From the NCBI GenBank assembly GCA_028671895.1, contig CM053810.1, positions 34,513,501 through 34,577,500 of the forward strand: a DNA stretch of 64,000 nt, in the 5' to 3' direction. Each line of letters starts with the position of its first letter. Position 1 is the stretch's first letter. The notes under the pieces are model-generated. The model was not told the origin of the DNA and made no database searches. It saw nothing but the letters and a program-made list of their open reading frames with translations. The position numbers and the translations under genes were made by a program. This DNA comes from Oenanthe sinensis. Taxonomy: Eukaryota > Streptophyta > Magnoliopsida > Apiales > Apiaceae. This document shows, in pieces, positions 21,480 to 32,673 of this stretch.

Positions 21480-23255
21480 AATAAATTTAGTTTATAAATT
21501 TAAATTTAGATTAATTTATTTTATAAATGTTATTTAAAATAAATTTATTTTGTGAATTTAATTTAAATGAGTTTATTACTTAAACTTGAAAAAGTTTCTT
21601 TTATAAACTTAATTTAAATAAGTTTACTTTATAAATTTTAATTTGAATAAATTTATTCTTTAAATTTAAATAGACTTACTTTTATAATTTAAATTTGTTT
21701 AGATAATTTTATTTTATAAATTTAAATTTACATAAATTTATTTTATAAATGATATTTACAATAAATTTATTTTGTGAATTTAATTTAAATGAGTTTATTA
21801 TTTAAACTTGAAAAAGTTTGTTTTATAAACTTAATTTAAATAAGTTTACTTTATAAATTTTAATTTAAATAAATTTAATCTTTAAATTTAAATAGACTTA
21901 CTTTTATAATTTAAATTTGTTTAGATAATTTTATTTTATAAATTTAAATTTAGATAAATTTATTTTATAAATATTATTTAAAAATAATTTATTTTGTGAA
22001 TTTAATTTAAATGAGTTTATTATTTAAACTTGAAAAAGTTTGTTTTATAAACTTAATTTAAATAAGTTTACTTTATAAATTTTAATTTAAATAAATTTAT
22101 TCTTTAAATTTAAATAGACTTACTTTTATAATTTAAATTTATTTAGATAATTTTATTTTATAAATTTAAATTTAGATAAATTTATTTTATAAATGTTATT
22201 TAAAATAAATTTATTTTATGAATTTAATTTAAATGAGTTTATTATTTAAACTTGAAAAAGTTTCTTTTATAAACTTAATTTAAATAAGTTTACTTTATAA
22301 ATTTTAATTTAAATAAATTTATTCTTTAAATTTAAATAGACTTACTTTTATAATTTAAATTTGTTTAGATTATTTTATTTTATAAATTTAAATTTAGATA
22401 AATTTATTTTATAAATGTTATTTAAAAATAATTTATTTTGTGAATTTAATTTAAATGAGTTTATTATTTAAACTTGAAAAAGTTTGTTTTATAAACTTAA
22501 TTTAAATAAGTTTACTTTATAAATTTTAATTTAAATAAATTTATTCTTTAAATTTAAATAGACTTACTTTTATAATTTAAATTTATTTAGATAATTTTAT
22601 TTTATAAATTTAAATTTAGATAAATTTATTTTATAAATGTTATTTGAAATAAATTTATTTTGAGAATTTAATTTAAATGAGTTTATTATTGAAACTTGAA
22701 AAAGTTTGTTTTATAAACTTAATTTAAATAAGTTTACTTTATAAATTTTAATTTAAATAAATTTATTCTTTAAATTTAAATAGACTTACTTTTATAATTT
22801 AAATTTATTTAGATAATTTTATTTTATAAATTTAAATTTAGATAAATTTATTTTATAAATATTATTTGAAATAAATTTATTTTGAGAATTTAATTTAAAT
22901 GAGTTTATTATTGAAACTTGAAAAAGTTTCTTTTATAAACTTAATTTAAATAAGTTTACTTTATAAATTTTAATTTAAATAAATTTATTCTTTAAATTTA
23001 AATAGATTTCCTTTTATAATTTAAATTTATTTAGATAATTTTATTTTATAAATTTAAATTTAGATAAATTTATTTTATAAATGTTATTTAAAATAAATTT
23101 ATTTTGTGAATTTAATTTAAATAAGTTTATTATTTAAACTTGAAAAAGGTTTATTTTATAAACTTAATTTAAATGAATTTATTTTATAAATTTAATTTAA
23201 GTAATTTTATTAGTTAAATTTATATAGATTTAATTTATAATTTAAAGATATTAAA
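21480..23255 (+). repeat. Eight-copy 222-bp AT-rich tandem array in D leader
   Basis: The word AAACTTGAAAAAG recurs at 21582, 21804, 22026, 22248, 22470, 22692, 22914 and 23136, exactly 222 bp apart each time. The units are built almost only of TTTATAAATTTAAAT-like words and are about 95% alike by eye. The array lies between the PBS and the gag remnant, so it would be transcribed in the 5' leader. No ORF crosses it. Confidence 0.95.
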
Positions 23256-23269
23256 ACTTGGTCCATTTT

Positions 23270-24380
23270 ACAAAAGGGCAAGTAGTTGGAAAATTCTTCG
23301 TTTTGGCTCAGAATTAATTCGCAGAGCATATGACCCGATTTCGAGGAAAGTGGTCATTTCGTATTAGTAGGTTTATTCTGGAGCATTTGGATTTTATTGT
23401 GGATGATACGACTGTTTATGTTATAGTTTCACAAACTGCTCAAATGTAATGATAGGATAGATTTATTAGTGGGGAACTCTGAAGAATTTTTTCTGACTCT
23501 AATGATCATTCTAGTTTTTGTACTTATACAAAACGGATTTAAGAATCGTTAGAGGTCACAACTGAAGAAACATATGAGGCTAAAAGTAGCAAGACAAGAT
23601 CAGGGATGTGCTACAATATTCAAGAAGCCTGAACAAACAAATGATGACAGAGACTGTGTTGAGATTAAAAGTAGGTGCGTATCTTCATATGAATTGCTCA
23701 CACTCACATAGTTGTACTTAAATGTCAGATCTTATCATGTATTGTTTGTTAAGGTGTAGAAGTATAAGAGATGGTAGAATTATCTAAGTAGTCAGTAAAA
23801 TTTATAGATTCGAGGCTTAATCTAAAACTGACTTTAGGTAATTAGAGATAATTAAAATGTTAGACAACAACAGAAATGGATTAGACAGAATTAGTAATTA
23901 AATTGTTAGTTTGTCTATTCCATGTGCTTTTAGAAAATTATTGAATATCTGTAAATCTGCTGAACACTTGTTACACTTATGTAGAATGGTTAAAGTAGAC
24001 AGTACTGAATTTTCTAATATGCTTAACATGCCTAAAATGCATAATTCTTATCTATAATGCATTGAAGCTGAATGTTTACCATGTGTTCTTATTTTCATGC
24101 TTGTTTACTTAAATCTGAAAATGCATATCTTAGGACTTGCATAATCTTAGGCAAAGCATCAATAAGAATCACAATAGGGTAAATACTGCTAGTCCGCCTT
24201 AATATAGGTTGGAATCACTAATCTCATAGCCTTAAGACTACCTTGTCAAGGCTGCTGTGAATGGGAAGTGATCAATCAAAGATAAGTTTGTGCATGTTAA
24301 GGTTGAAACTGTTGTTACCACTGTTGAAAGTAATATCTCTAACCCATCTGGACTCAATTGAAGTTGAGTACCAAGAACCT
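23270..24380 (+). pseudogene. Element D gag remnant
   Basis: Position (after the leader, before protease) and scattered residues suggest gag, but no capsid motif or intact knuckle can be read. The end is recognisable: DNA similar to the VWVPK end of other gags (GAGTACCAAGAACC), a TAA at 24381, and then ATTGCAG 16 nt later. Confidence 0.4.
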
Positions 24381-24399
24381 TAATCATTTGTGATTGCAG

Positions 24400-25160
24400 A
24401 GTATGGAATAAAAGTCAAAAGTTATGTGATTTCGTGACATTTATTGTTCGAGGCATATTACTAGCATTGGAGCTCTACTATCACAGTTGGTTGTGAAGGC
24501 CTCCCCGATGGTAACCTTTGGAGATGACAGTAAAGGATGTACAAGGGACTTGGCTATCATGATTTTGGAATTGTCATCAGTGGAAATATCTCTCTTGTCG
24601 ACGGACTTAAGCACTAAGCACTATTTGTAGGGCACTAGGGAATTCTTTGTCAAAGTTTTTCTAGAAAAGCATTGAAATAGAAAAGTGTTTGATTTCAAGC
24701 AAGAAAGATGGAAGATCACTCAACTGAGAGTGAATTGGTGATGTTCGTGCATTCAACAGATAATATATCACATATGGTGATTGATCACATCAAGCAGATC
24801 AAGTTGGAAGCAAAGTACTTTGAAGTTGAAGCGATTAACATAACATGCTTCTTCATTCAACAAGATCGTGAAAAGACATCATATGAGTTAATGGCCAACC
24901 AGAAGCAAACACTAAAGCTCTTTCGTGTGTTTGGAGGAAATTGATATTTATTGAAGATTTATATGAGCATCTTGATAAGTTTGAAATTAAGGCTCATGGA
25001 ACAATTTTCCTCGGCTACTCATTGAAGTCAAAAGCTTTCAAAGTAAGATGTGATGTAAAATAAAAGGTGATTGAAAGTCTGAATGTGTCGTCCTATTACA
25101 CCAAGCTCCCGAGCATTAAAATAAAAGTCTATTCTGAATCTTTGAAGCTTGACATCTAGT
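24400..25160 (+). pseudogene. Element D protease-integrase remnant, internally deleted
   Basis: Protease downstream segment: VVKASPMVTFGDDSKGC near 24495-24545, with the DSG active site itself lost. The integrase core with its D,D,E residues is deleted. The integrase C-terminal piece follows (YEHLDKFEIKAHGTIFLGYS, then KVIESLNV, 24960-25090). Frames shift repeatedly. Confidence 0.75.
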
Positions 25161-26500
25161 CATATTCAGATATTGATGATAAAACTGAGGTTGCAGAAGG
25201 AATCAATGTTAATGATGATGATTCAGATCCTAGTAGTGGAAATGGTAGTGAATCTACATAACTCGTGGACTTTAACAGAATCCACTCAACAAGGTGAAGG
25301 ATTTTCAACATATCCTAGCAGCAACTCAGGGGGAGCAAAATAAAAGAAGGATCTGCTAGTCGTACTCAACACAATGAAGATCAAAGGAACACATTGAGAA
25401 CATATCTGCCGAGACAAAGGGTTTGGAGTCAAAGTCATTCCTGGAGTCTAGTTCTTAGTGATCCGGATACTAGAGTAAAGACTAGAAGTGCTATGCAAAG
25501 TAAATGGTTACTCTTCAGGAAAGAACAATTGTTAAACAGTTGGAATCCTAAAGAAGATTGAAGAAGCGCTGATTGATCCAGATTGAGTGATTGCAATGCA
25601 ATATGATCTCAATCAATTCGAAGGCAGAATCTACTGAATCTGGAACCTAGGCCACAAGACAAAGTTGTAATTGGTACTGTAAGGGTTTTCAGAGACTGGA
25701 TGATTTTTGGCATTGTTATGAGGGACAAAGCCAAACTGGTTGCTACAGAAGGTATCGACGATGATGGAAACAAAATCTTCGAGACTTTCAAGATCTAACT
25801 AAAGCACCAGAGACGAGACTTGATACTATTAGGGCTGAACAAGTTGATGTACAACAACTCCTGGACTTTGAAGTTTCATATCCACCGGAATTTGTATATC
25901 ATTCTCTTCACAAAGCTCTCTATGACGGATGTAAGAGATCAAGCAATCGTCAAGGACATAGTATGACACTCTAACTGCTAATTACTTGAATATGATTTTA
26001 TATTAGAGTCGTTATACACATATCTCTCTAGAATACAAGGCACACACGCATAATGTAATATTAGTGCAAGTATACCATGATTATATTATATGTGGGTCTA
26101 CTGTGCATAAAGACCATATATTTTATTCTCAATATGCCTATGTGCAAGTTTCCACGTGGATACTAGAGAATCTAATCTTATAGCTAAGATATGAATTGTT
26201 AGATATCTTAAGGGATTACTAATTCTAAGAATCATGTACCCTAAAGATACTAGGTTTAACCTAATTGGCTATATAGATATAGATAATGCAGGTTATAAGA
26301 AAGACAGGGAGGTAATTACCAGAAGCTGTCAAACTCCATCAACTCTGCTGGATAATCTCTTCACTACTCACTAAAACAAGCGCATGGGCACCAGGTATCA
26401 TTTATATCGAGAGTAGTCCTTAGTAGAATAACTTGCAGATATTTGCTAAACAGCTTGATTAATTCATTTTGTCTAAGTTGGTTAGTAAAGTTGAGATATT
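25160..26500 (+). pseudogene. Element D RT and RNase H remnant
   Basis: A linker with SSNSGGAK is followed by RT N-terminal DPDWVIAMQYDLNQFE (25580) and LVPRPQDKVVIGT. Then there is a jump to a shortened palm (YPPEFVYHSLHKALYDG near 25885-25930). The YVDD region is missing. RNase H traces follow: YPKDTRFNLIGYIDIDNAGYKKD (shortened; 26235-26310) and LADIFAKQLD...SKLVSKVEIL at 26430-26500. It cannot make enzyme. Confidence 0.8.
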
Positions 26501-27389
26501 ATGTATGTGCATATTTGTTGGAAATCTCATCTGCAACGAATTCTTAAATGAGTTCACAAGTATTAAATTTTCCATATTTAAAGGACTTATGAATTTATCT
26601 GAAATCCAGAACCTCGTACCTAGTGCTACTACTTTAATTATCATGTTTACAATGTTATATGCATATGTGGTAATTAGGTGTTCTAGCATAAGTTTGAATA
26701 TTATCTTAATTGATTTAAATTATGATGTCAGACAATTCGATGTCAGATCAGTCTCATGATTTAAATGAATTAAAATAATATGCAGCATAATTGTTTGTAT
26801 GATAAATATTTAATGAGTATCAGTTAATGATATCTTACTTAATTGTTTTGATATTTTTCTCTGATATTTTTAAATGTTTTGTTACAAATAATTGTGACAC
26901 TTTTAATATTAGTGACATTATTTAGAATTATTGATCTAAATAATCAATGCATATTTCAAAAACACTAATATTGATTAACGGAAGTATTTTCTAAGTTATG
27001 CGTATATAAAATTCTCAATATTTTATATACTTAGAAATATTTTCAAAATTGTTTTTACTTCTAGGTATCAACCATTTGTAAAATGATTTGTTTTCAAACA
27101 CTTGTTTCAATGTTTGTTGCACATTGATTCAAAGTACCTAAACAGTGGTTGTTGCTTTGAAGGCCTTCTACTGTATTGCTAAGAATACATCCACCCCTAT
27201 TGTAATGAAATTTTCTATTTTAAGTTAGGGATAATATCAGGTGGACGAAAATGATGAATATCATAATTGCTTTATGAGTCGGAAAATCATAGTCCTTTAT
27301 CTGATAAGGATGGTTTGCAAAACTATTTTCAAATAGTACAGTATTAAGGTATAAAGGAAAAGAGTCATTTTAACGAGATATAATTTGGT

Positions 27390-27570
27390 AAGAGAGTTGA
27401 ATTTCTTATTTGGTATAAATTCTCGCGTTTTATAATGGGAAGTTTGCCTTATAGGAAATTCATAAAGGATAAAAACTTTCTTCTATGATACAACTTTCTC
27501 GCGTTTTATTATGGGATATGTATCTTAAAGAAAATTTTATATAATGCTTTTAAATGATAAATCTTTAATT
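27390..27570 (+). repeat. Diverged direct repeat 1, copy a (copy b at 28275-28445)
   Basis: GAATTTCTTATTTGGTA..., then GCGTTTTATAATGGGAA..., GGAAATTCATAA and GCGTTTTATTATGGGA recur in the same order at 28275-28445 with roughly 80% identity by eye. Each copy itself contains two CGCGTTTTATTATGGGA-like words. Confidence 0.75.
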
Positions 27571-27714
27571 CTGACAAAACTCTTTTATTGAAAGTGCTTT
27601 AATGCAATCTATTACCATTCCTTATTATATTTTTCCTTCTCTTTGGGATGAAAAATATGTTTTGGAATGTTAAGATGATTATCTTTTTATCTCAATTGGT
27701 TCTTTCCTGTTAGC

Positions 27715-28115
27715 CCCTAGTGGCTTTAGAAACTGGCCAAGAGGTTGAAAACCAATCAATCTCTTACCCAGGCCATAGTACCAAACACCAATTCATCCAC
27801 TTCCATATATTAACCCCTGGAGATATAAGGAACTCATTTAAGTTAGAGGTTGATAAGGGAGATACTGCACTTGATGCAGCAAATAAGGATGATGTCGGAA
27901 GTGCACCCACAGCTCTACCTCCAGAGAAGAAAAGGAGTATATAACTGAGGTAACTGTAAGCTCATCTGCATCTTCTCAGAAGGATGCAGAGCTGAAAAGG
28001 CAATAAAACTGTCTCTGGAATCATTCTCTCTACAGGATGAGTCCATTGAAATTCGCTCGTCAGCTAGAGCACTTTGTAATGAGTCAAGCACACCACCGGC
28101 ACTCACGCTGATGGT
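27715..28115 (+). repeat. Diverged direct repeat 2, copy a (copy b at 29062-29450)
   Basis: Both copies run AGCCC(C)T(A/C)AGTGGCT...GATTGAAAAC..., through GCAGCTCTACCTC/GCAGCTCTGCCTC and TCATTCTCTC, to GAGTC(C/T)ATTGAA and CTCGTCAGC/CTGTCAGCC. This suggests a coding segment duplicated inside the element before both copies decayed. Confidence 0.7.
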
Positions 28116-28222
28116 AAGCCTAAATAGATAAATTCTAGGAACACATTGCAAGGCGTGCACAGTGAGAGGTACATGCAACATTTTTAGTTTTGTACAATTT
28201 TATTTAATTGGCATTCATACTG

Positions 28223-28225
<3 letters not shown>

Positions 28226-28267
<42 letters not shown>
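28226..28267. repeat. (TA)n microsatellite
   Basis: About 21 TA dinucleotides, directly before copy b of direct repeat 1. Confidence 0.98.
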
Positions 28268-28269
<2 letters not shown>

Positions 28270-30070
28270 CTTAAGAGAATTGAATTTCTTCTTTGGTACA
28301 AATTCCTGCATTTTATTATGGGAAATTTGTCTTATAGGAAATTCATAAGTGATAGAAATTTTCTTCTCAGATACAACTTTCCCGCGTTTTATTAAGGGAC
28401 ATGTATCTTAAAAAAAAATTCGTATCATGCTCTTAGATAATATTTTTTTCAACAATTGGTATCAACGATTGACATATTTATTTTTCCTATAGAATTGGCA
28501 TATTTTTACTTTATAGTTTTTTTTATTATTTCATGTTATTTTTATTAAATTTATTTTGTCTACGAGAAATTGTTCTAAGAATCATAAGTATTAAATGTCA
28601 ATATTTAAAGGACTTGTGAATTTCTTTACATCTACTTTCTCGAGCTTACATATATCTCTGATATAATGTATGAAATTAAATGCTAATTTTCATTCCTATG
28701 ATTATTTAGTATTTAGCAAGATTATTTTATCTTATTAAAATTAAGAATTGAAGCAATTAAATGTTTATTAGCTTCATAGTTTTAATACAATGAGATATTA
28801 AAAGAATAATTACTTTCTTTTTGAAATTATTATTAATTATCATATTTTGATAGTTTGTTATTATTTCATTGCAATTAGTTATGATTTTTGTTGTTAGTGA
28901 TAATATATATATTGTTTATCTGAAAGTCACTAATAATAAAAGCATATCTGTGTCTTGCCGAACAAGAGCAATCGACTCGAGGTAAAAGCAGGTAATCTCG
29001 ATCTTGATATATTCTCTAATTAATTGGTATAAATATATATATAAACAATTGATAAATTGAGCCCTCAGTGGCTATAGGACAAGATCAAGGGATTGAAAAC
29101 ATACAATCTCTAACACAGATCATAGAATCACAAACACTCAAACAGATACAACTTCATCTACTGAACCCCTGAAAAGGAAAGTTTATCAACTAAAGAGGGT
29201 GACAGAGTAAGTGCCTCTAGTGCACTAGAAAAGAGAAGTATCTATGAGTGTTCCAGCAGCTCTGCCTCTAGTTAGAATATGAAATTGAAACCAAGGCAAC
29301 TGCTAACTAATTTATATTCTCTCAAAAGGGTATAGATTTTCAAATGGAAAAATTGTTACTAGGTTCATTCTCTCAACAGAGTGAGTCTATTGAATTCGGC
29401 CTGTCAGCCAAGGCCATTTGTAAAGAGTCAACTTCATCTGGACACTCTCAAACACTGCAAACCATAAATGTATATATTCAAATGCACTGTAAGGATTGTC
29501 ACACACTAAGGATGAATTGACGGAAACAATTATTCTAAACTTCCATATCAAGGAAGGAAGGATGATTGATGATTCTGACTGAATCAACTTGCCTTCACAG
29601 GCGCCAGGAGGAAACTTGGATCATTGGCTACACTATAGATCCTTGTCTCCCTCCCCAGATGGAACATATCTGGATTCCTAACGGAATAGATCATCTTAGA
29701 TGATCAGCAACTCATTGAATCTATTCCTGAAGCAATTCAGTTTTTAAAGTCAAATATTTTAATGGATTCAATTGAGGACGGGGATTTACGAAACCCCATT
29801 GCACCACCAGTGACCTCTCTTGAAGGGGCTATGGTGATCTTTCTTGCAGGTACAAAAGACTATGTTATCCGTACTGAGAGAGAGAAATAGTGTTGTGAGA
29901 AAAGAGTGAAACACAAGTGAGAAAGAGTGAAAATATATATTCTATGAGTGAAACACTTAAAGAGTATATGAGCGAAACACTTGTGAGAAACACAAAGTAA
30001 AATCACACACTAACACAATTACCAAATCCCATTCCCAATTATCTGTTACAAATTTATAATGTTACTCAAC

Positions 30071-31005
30071 TAAGGGGGATGAAATTTCTTCTGTTATTAA
30101 GGATTCTGAAGAGGATTACTCAACTAAGGGGGATAAGTGTTGAACAGTTCGAACTGTTGAACAAGATCCAAAAAGGGAGAAGTAGATCCAAAAAGGGAAA
30201 AGTGTTGAACAAGATCCAAATGGGAGAATTGTTTAACAAAGACTTTTACTAGAAGAGGATTACTCCATTGTTGAAAAGGGGGTATATAACAACATGCTTG
30301 GATTGGATCCATTTGATTTTAGAAAATTCTTGTATATAGGATTAACTGGATTTTCTAAAATGCATAACATGTCATAGTTTGCATTTTCTATATCTGTGAT
30401 GGTTTAATGCTGTATGTATGCCATGTCTGTTATTACCTCTATTAAAGTGGTTGGATAATTCATGTAAGGGGAGAATGAATTCACCTTGGGAGAGAAATGA
30501 AGACAGAAGTTGGAGAAACAGAGGATAGATGGTAAGAAGAGAACAAGACTTCATCCCTGCCATCCTAAGGGGGAGTAGTGATGAGTCTGAGAAATGAAGA
30601 TAATACTACTTGTATAATATGTTCAGTGCTAGAGGAACAAACATCTTTCATTTCAGTTTCTCAAGAAATCTGGAAATGCAGAATCTGATCCAGAGAAACC
30701 AGCCACTGAAGATCTACCAATGACACCTGATCTCAAAAGTTAAACACTATAAGAAGGTGAAGTTGATACTTCTGAAGCTGGTAATGATAGGTAAGTCAAG
30801 ATAGAACTTTGTTAAATATGTTCAGTCTAGAGGAACATCTATCTTATTTTTATCTTTCATAATTGAAATCTGGAAATGTATTATATGATCCAGAAAACAA
30901 TTTATTATTTACAGTTCTTAAATGTCGTATTATTTTCTTAGTTGTTAGTTGAGTTATCCTCTAGGAATTTGTGTGTTAAATGTTTAACAACAAATAGGGG
31001 GAGAT
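30071..31005 (+). other. Multiple polypurine tracts of element D
   Basis: AAGGGGGAT (near 30072 and 30127), AAAAGGGGGT (near 30273), AAGGGGGAG (near 30567) and AGGGGGAGA (30996-31004). The last abuts the 3' LTR and is the likely plus-strand primer. Several such tracts upstream of the 3' LTR are a known Sirevirus trait. Confidence 0.7.
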
Positions 31006-32594
31006 TGAAAGTCATATGACTAGTCCTATTTGTAATAAGTAAATGACAACTCAACTCAGATAAGAAAGCGAAGTAAATAATAAATGTTGAATATAGAGGA
31101 AGAACAAAAGAAGCCATGACAAGACAAGACACAAAGACCACTACAGAAGAAATGAGAATCAACATTGTAGTTAGTCATCCGTGAACAAGACCAGTGCACA
31201 GGGTGTCAACAATGTCAGTGAAGATTCGTCATCAAAAAGTTCAAGTGGTTAAAAAGGTTATTGTTGAAGAACAGAAGAGTCTTATCTATATCAACAATAG
31301 TCAAGCCTTTAATTTAATTCTCTATTAATTAATTAAATTAATTAGTTAATTTAATTAGTAAATTAATTCACTCAGAATTAATTTATTTCTTAAATTAATT
31401 AAAAGATTAATTAATTTAGAATTATTTTAGAATGACCGAAGACAGAAGCTGGAAGCTCAAAGGGATACAGGTTTATTTGGAATGTAGTGTACAAGAGTCA
31501 GAATCCAAGATTGAATGTTTGACTGGGTACATGCAGTGGTGAAAAGAAGTATTGGCTAGTTTAAAGAGTCAAATTATTTGAGGAACAGAGGTACTTCTAA
31601 TTGCAACTGTAGAAACAGCCAAACATGCCTGACAGTACTGACTTGAAGAAAAGACAGAAAAAGAAATGACACGGAAGAAATGCAAATTCATATATTCGTA
31701 AAAGTGGAACCCCGGTTGGAATTGATTTATCATTTCCAAGTCAAAAGGAGTTCGGTTCCAGACGATCAAGAGACCGCAGCTTAGAGCGATATTTCTTCAA
31801 CCAATCAGAGGCTGCCACTTGTCAAAACAAGAAGAAAAGAAAAGAAATGGCAGGTGATAAAGAAGTCATACCGAGTGATTTTGGTAAGTCATACCGAGAT
31901 TCATTCAAAAGAGTCATACCGAGCTTCAATCCAATGAGTCATACCGAAGGATTTCTTTATTGAGTCATGCTGATTTTAATTTTAATTTAATTAAATCATT
32001 CTGATTTATTTAATTTAAAAGAAAAATCCAGCATGACTTACAATGAGTCATACCGAATTTTGACTGAGTCATACCGAGGAAACGAGTCTTGCCCAGCCTT
32101 TTTATGAGTCATACAAGGGTTAATTTTAATAGAAAAATGTCATACTGGGATGAGTCATGCTGGCTTTCCACCTCTATAAATATGAGGCCAAGGGCTTCAT
32201 TTTTCAGAGTAAAAAAAACAGTCAAATTCAGCAATTTGTCTGCAACGTCATATTCACAGACTTTCTGTGCTAGTATGGTTTTAATTCCTAAGTAGAACAA
32301 TTCATGTCAAATTTGTTCTAGGAATTAAATGTTTATTCTACCGAATGTTGTAACACCCTTTCAAGTTTTAATATACGTATTTAACTTGAATCTTGTTTAC
32401 TTACTTGCTAATTTTCTATATCTTAAATGTTATATCATAAAAATAAAAAACTAGTAAGTCAGCCTCCCAAACACTACAAAGACTCGAACCCTCAGCTTAA
32501 ACAATAATTTAATTCCGCAAATTCTGAAAAGAATTTTAAATTGTTGTAAGTATCGCATTCAACCCCCCTTCTACGATACTTCCGGGACCCAACA
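31006..32594 (+). mobile_element. Element D 3' LTR (1589 bp)
   Basis: Matches the 5' LTR over its full length with about 25 differences. Ends GGGACCCAACA at 32594. Flanking DNA on both sides of D is element C, but no matching 5-bp target duplication is seen (CCTCT left, ATAGC right). Confidence 0.95.
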
Positions 32595-32668
32595 ATAGCA
32601 TTTGAGCTAGTTTCTTCCTGATTTGAGTTGCTTGTATTTATTGTTGATCCTTGAGAAGCTCCCCCTGA
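32595..32668 (-). pseudogene. Element C linker fragment between D and E
   Basis: The minus-strand sequence (AACTCAGGGGGAGCTTCTCA ... AGCTCAAATGC) matches element I at 62726-62800 (CAATTCAGGGGAAGATTCTTAAGGATC...GCTCAAATGA, compared in pieces). This shows that C continues here. It is only ~79 bp long including the target duplication of E. Confidence 0.85.
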
Positions 32669-32673
32669 GTTGA
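32669..32673 (+). repeat. Target-site duplication of E, left copy
   Basis: GTTGA, repeated at 48281-48285 on the other side of element E. Confidence 0.9.

Larger units (their letters stand above)
26500..31005 (+). other. Element D 3' region between RNase H and LTR
   Basis: 4.5 kb with no intact ORF. It holds two pairs of diverged direct repeats, a (TA)n tract, short coding-like stretches (27720-27944 with DVGSAPTALPPEKK; 29755-29890 with MDSIEDGDLRNPIAPP) and several purine tracts near the end. The position matches the third-ORF region of element C. Similarity between the two could not be established by eye, so a shared origin is only inferred. Confidence 0.6.
19787..32594 (+). mobile_element. 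Element D: full-length, coding-dead Sirevirus-type copia element
   Basis: It has two LTRs (19787-21374 and 31006-32594), a PBS after the first and a polypurine tract before the second. The total is 12.8 kb. The interior holds a tandem-repeat leader, decayed gag/pol (to ~26500) and 4.5 kb of repeats and polypurine tracts. It sits inside the linker of element C: C sequence stops at 19786 and resumes at 32595. By eye the LTRs differ at about 25 of 1588 positions, so the insertion is young, although the coding region is ancient-looking. Confidence 0.93.

Noticed and set aside
21480..23255. CRISPR-like array or coding repeat
   Set aside because: Units are directly abutting without spacers, of plant origin, and contain stops in every frame.
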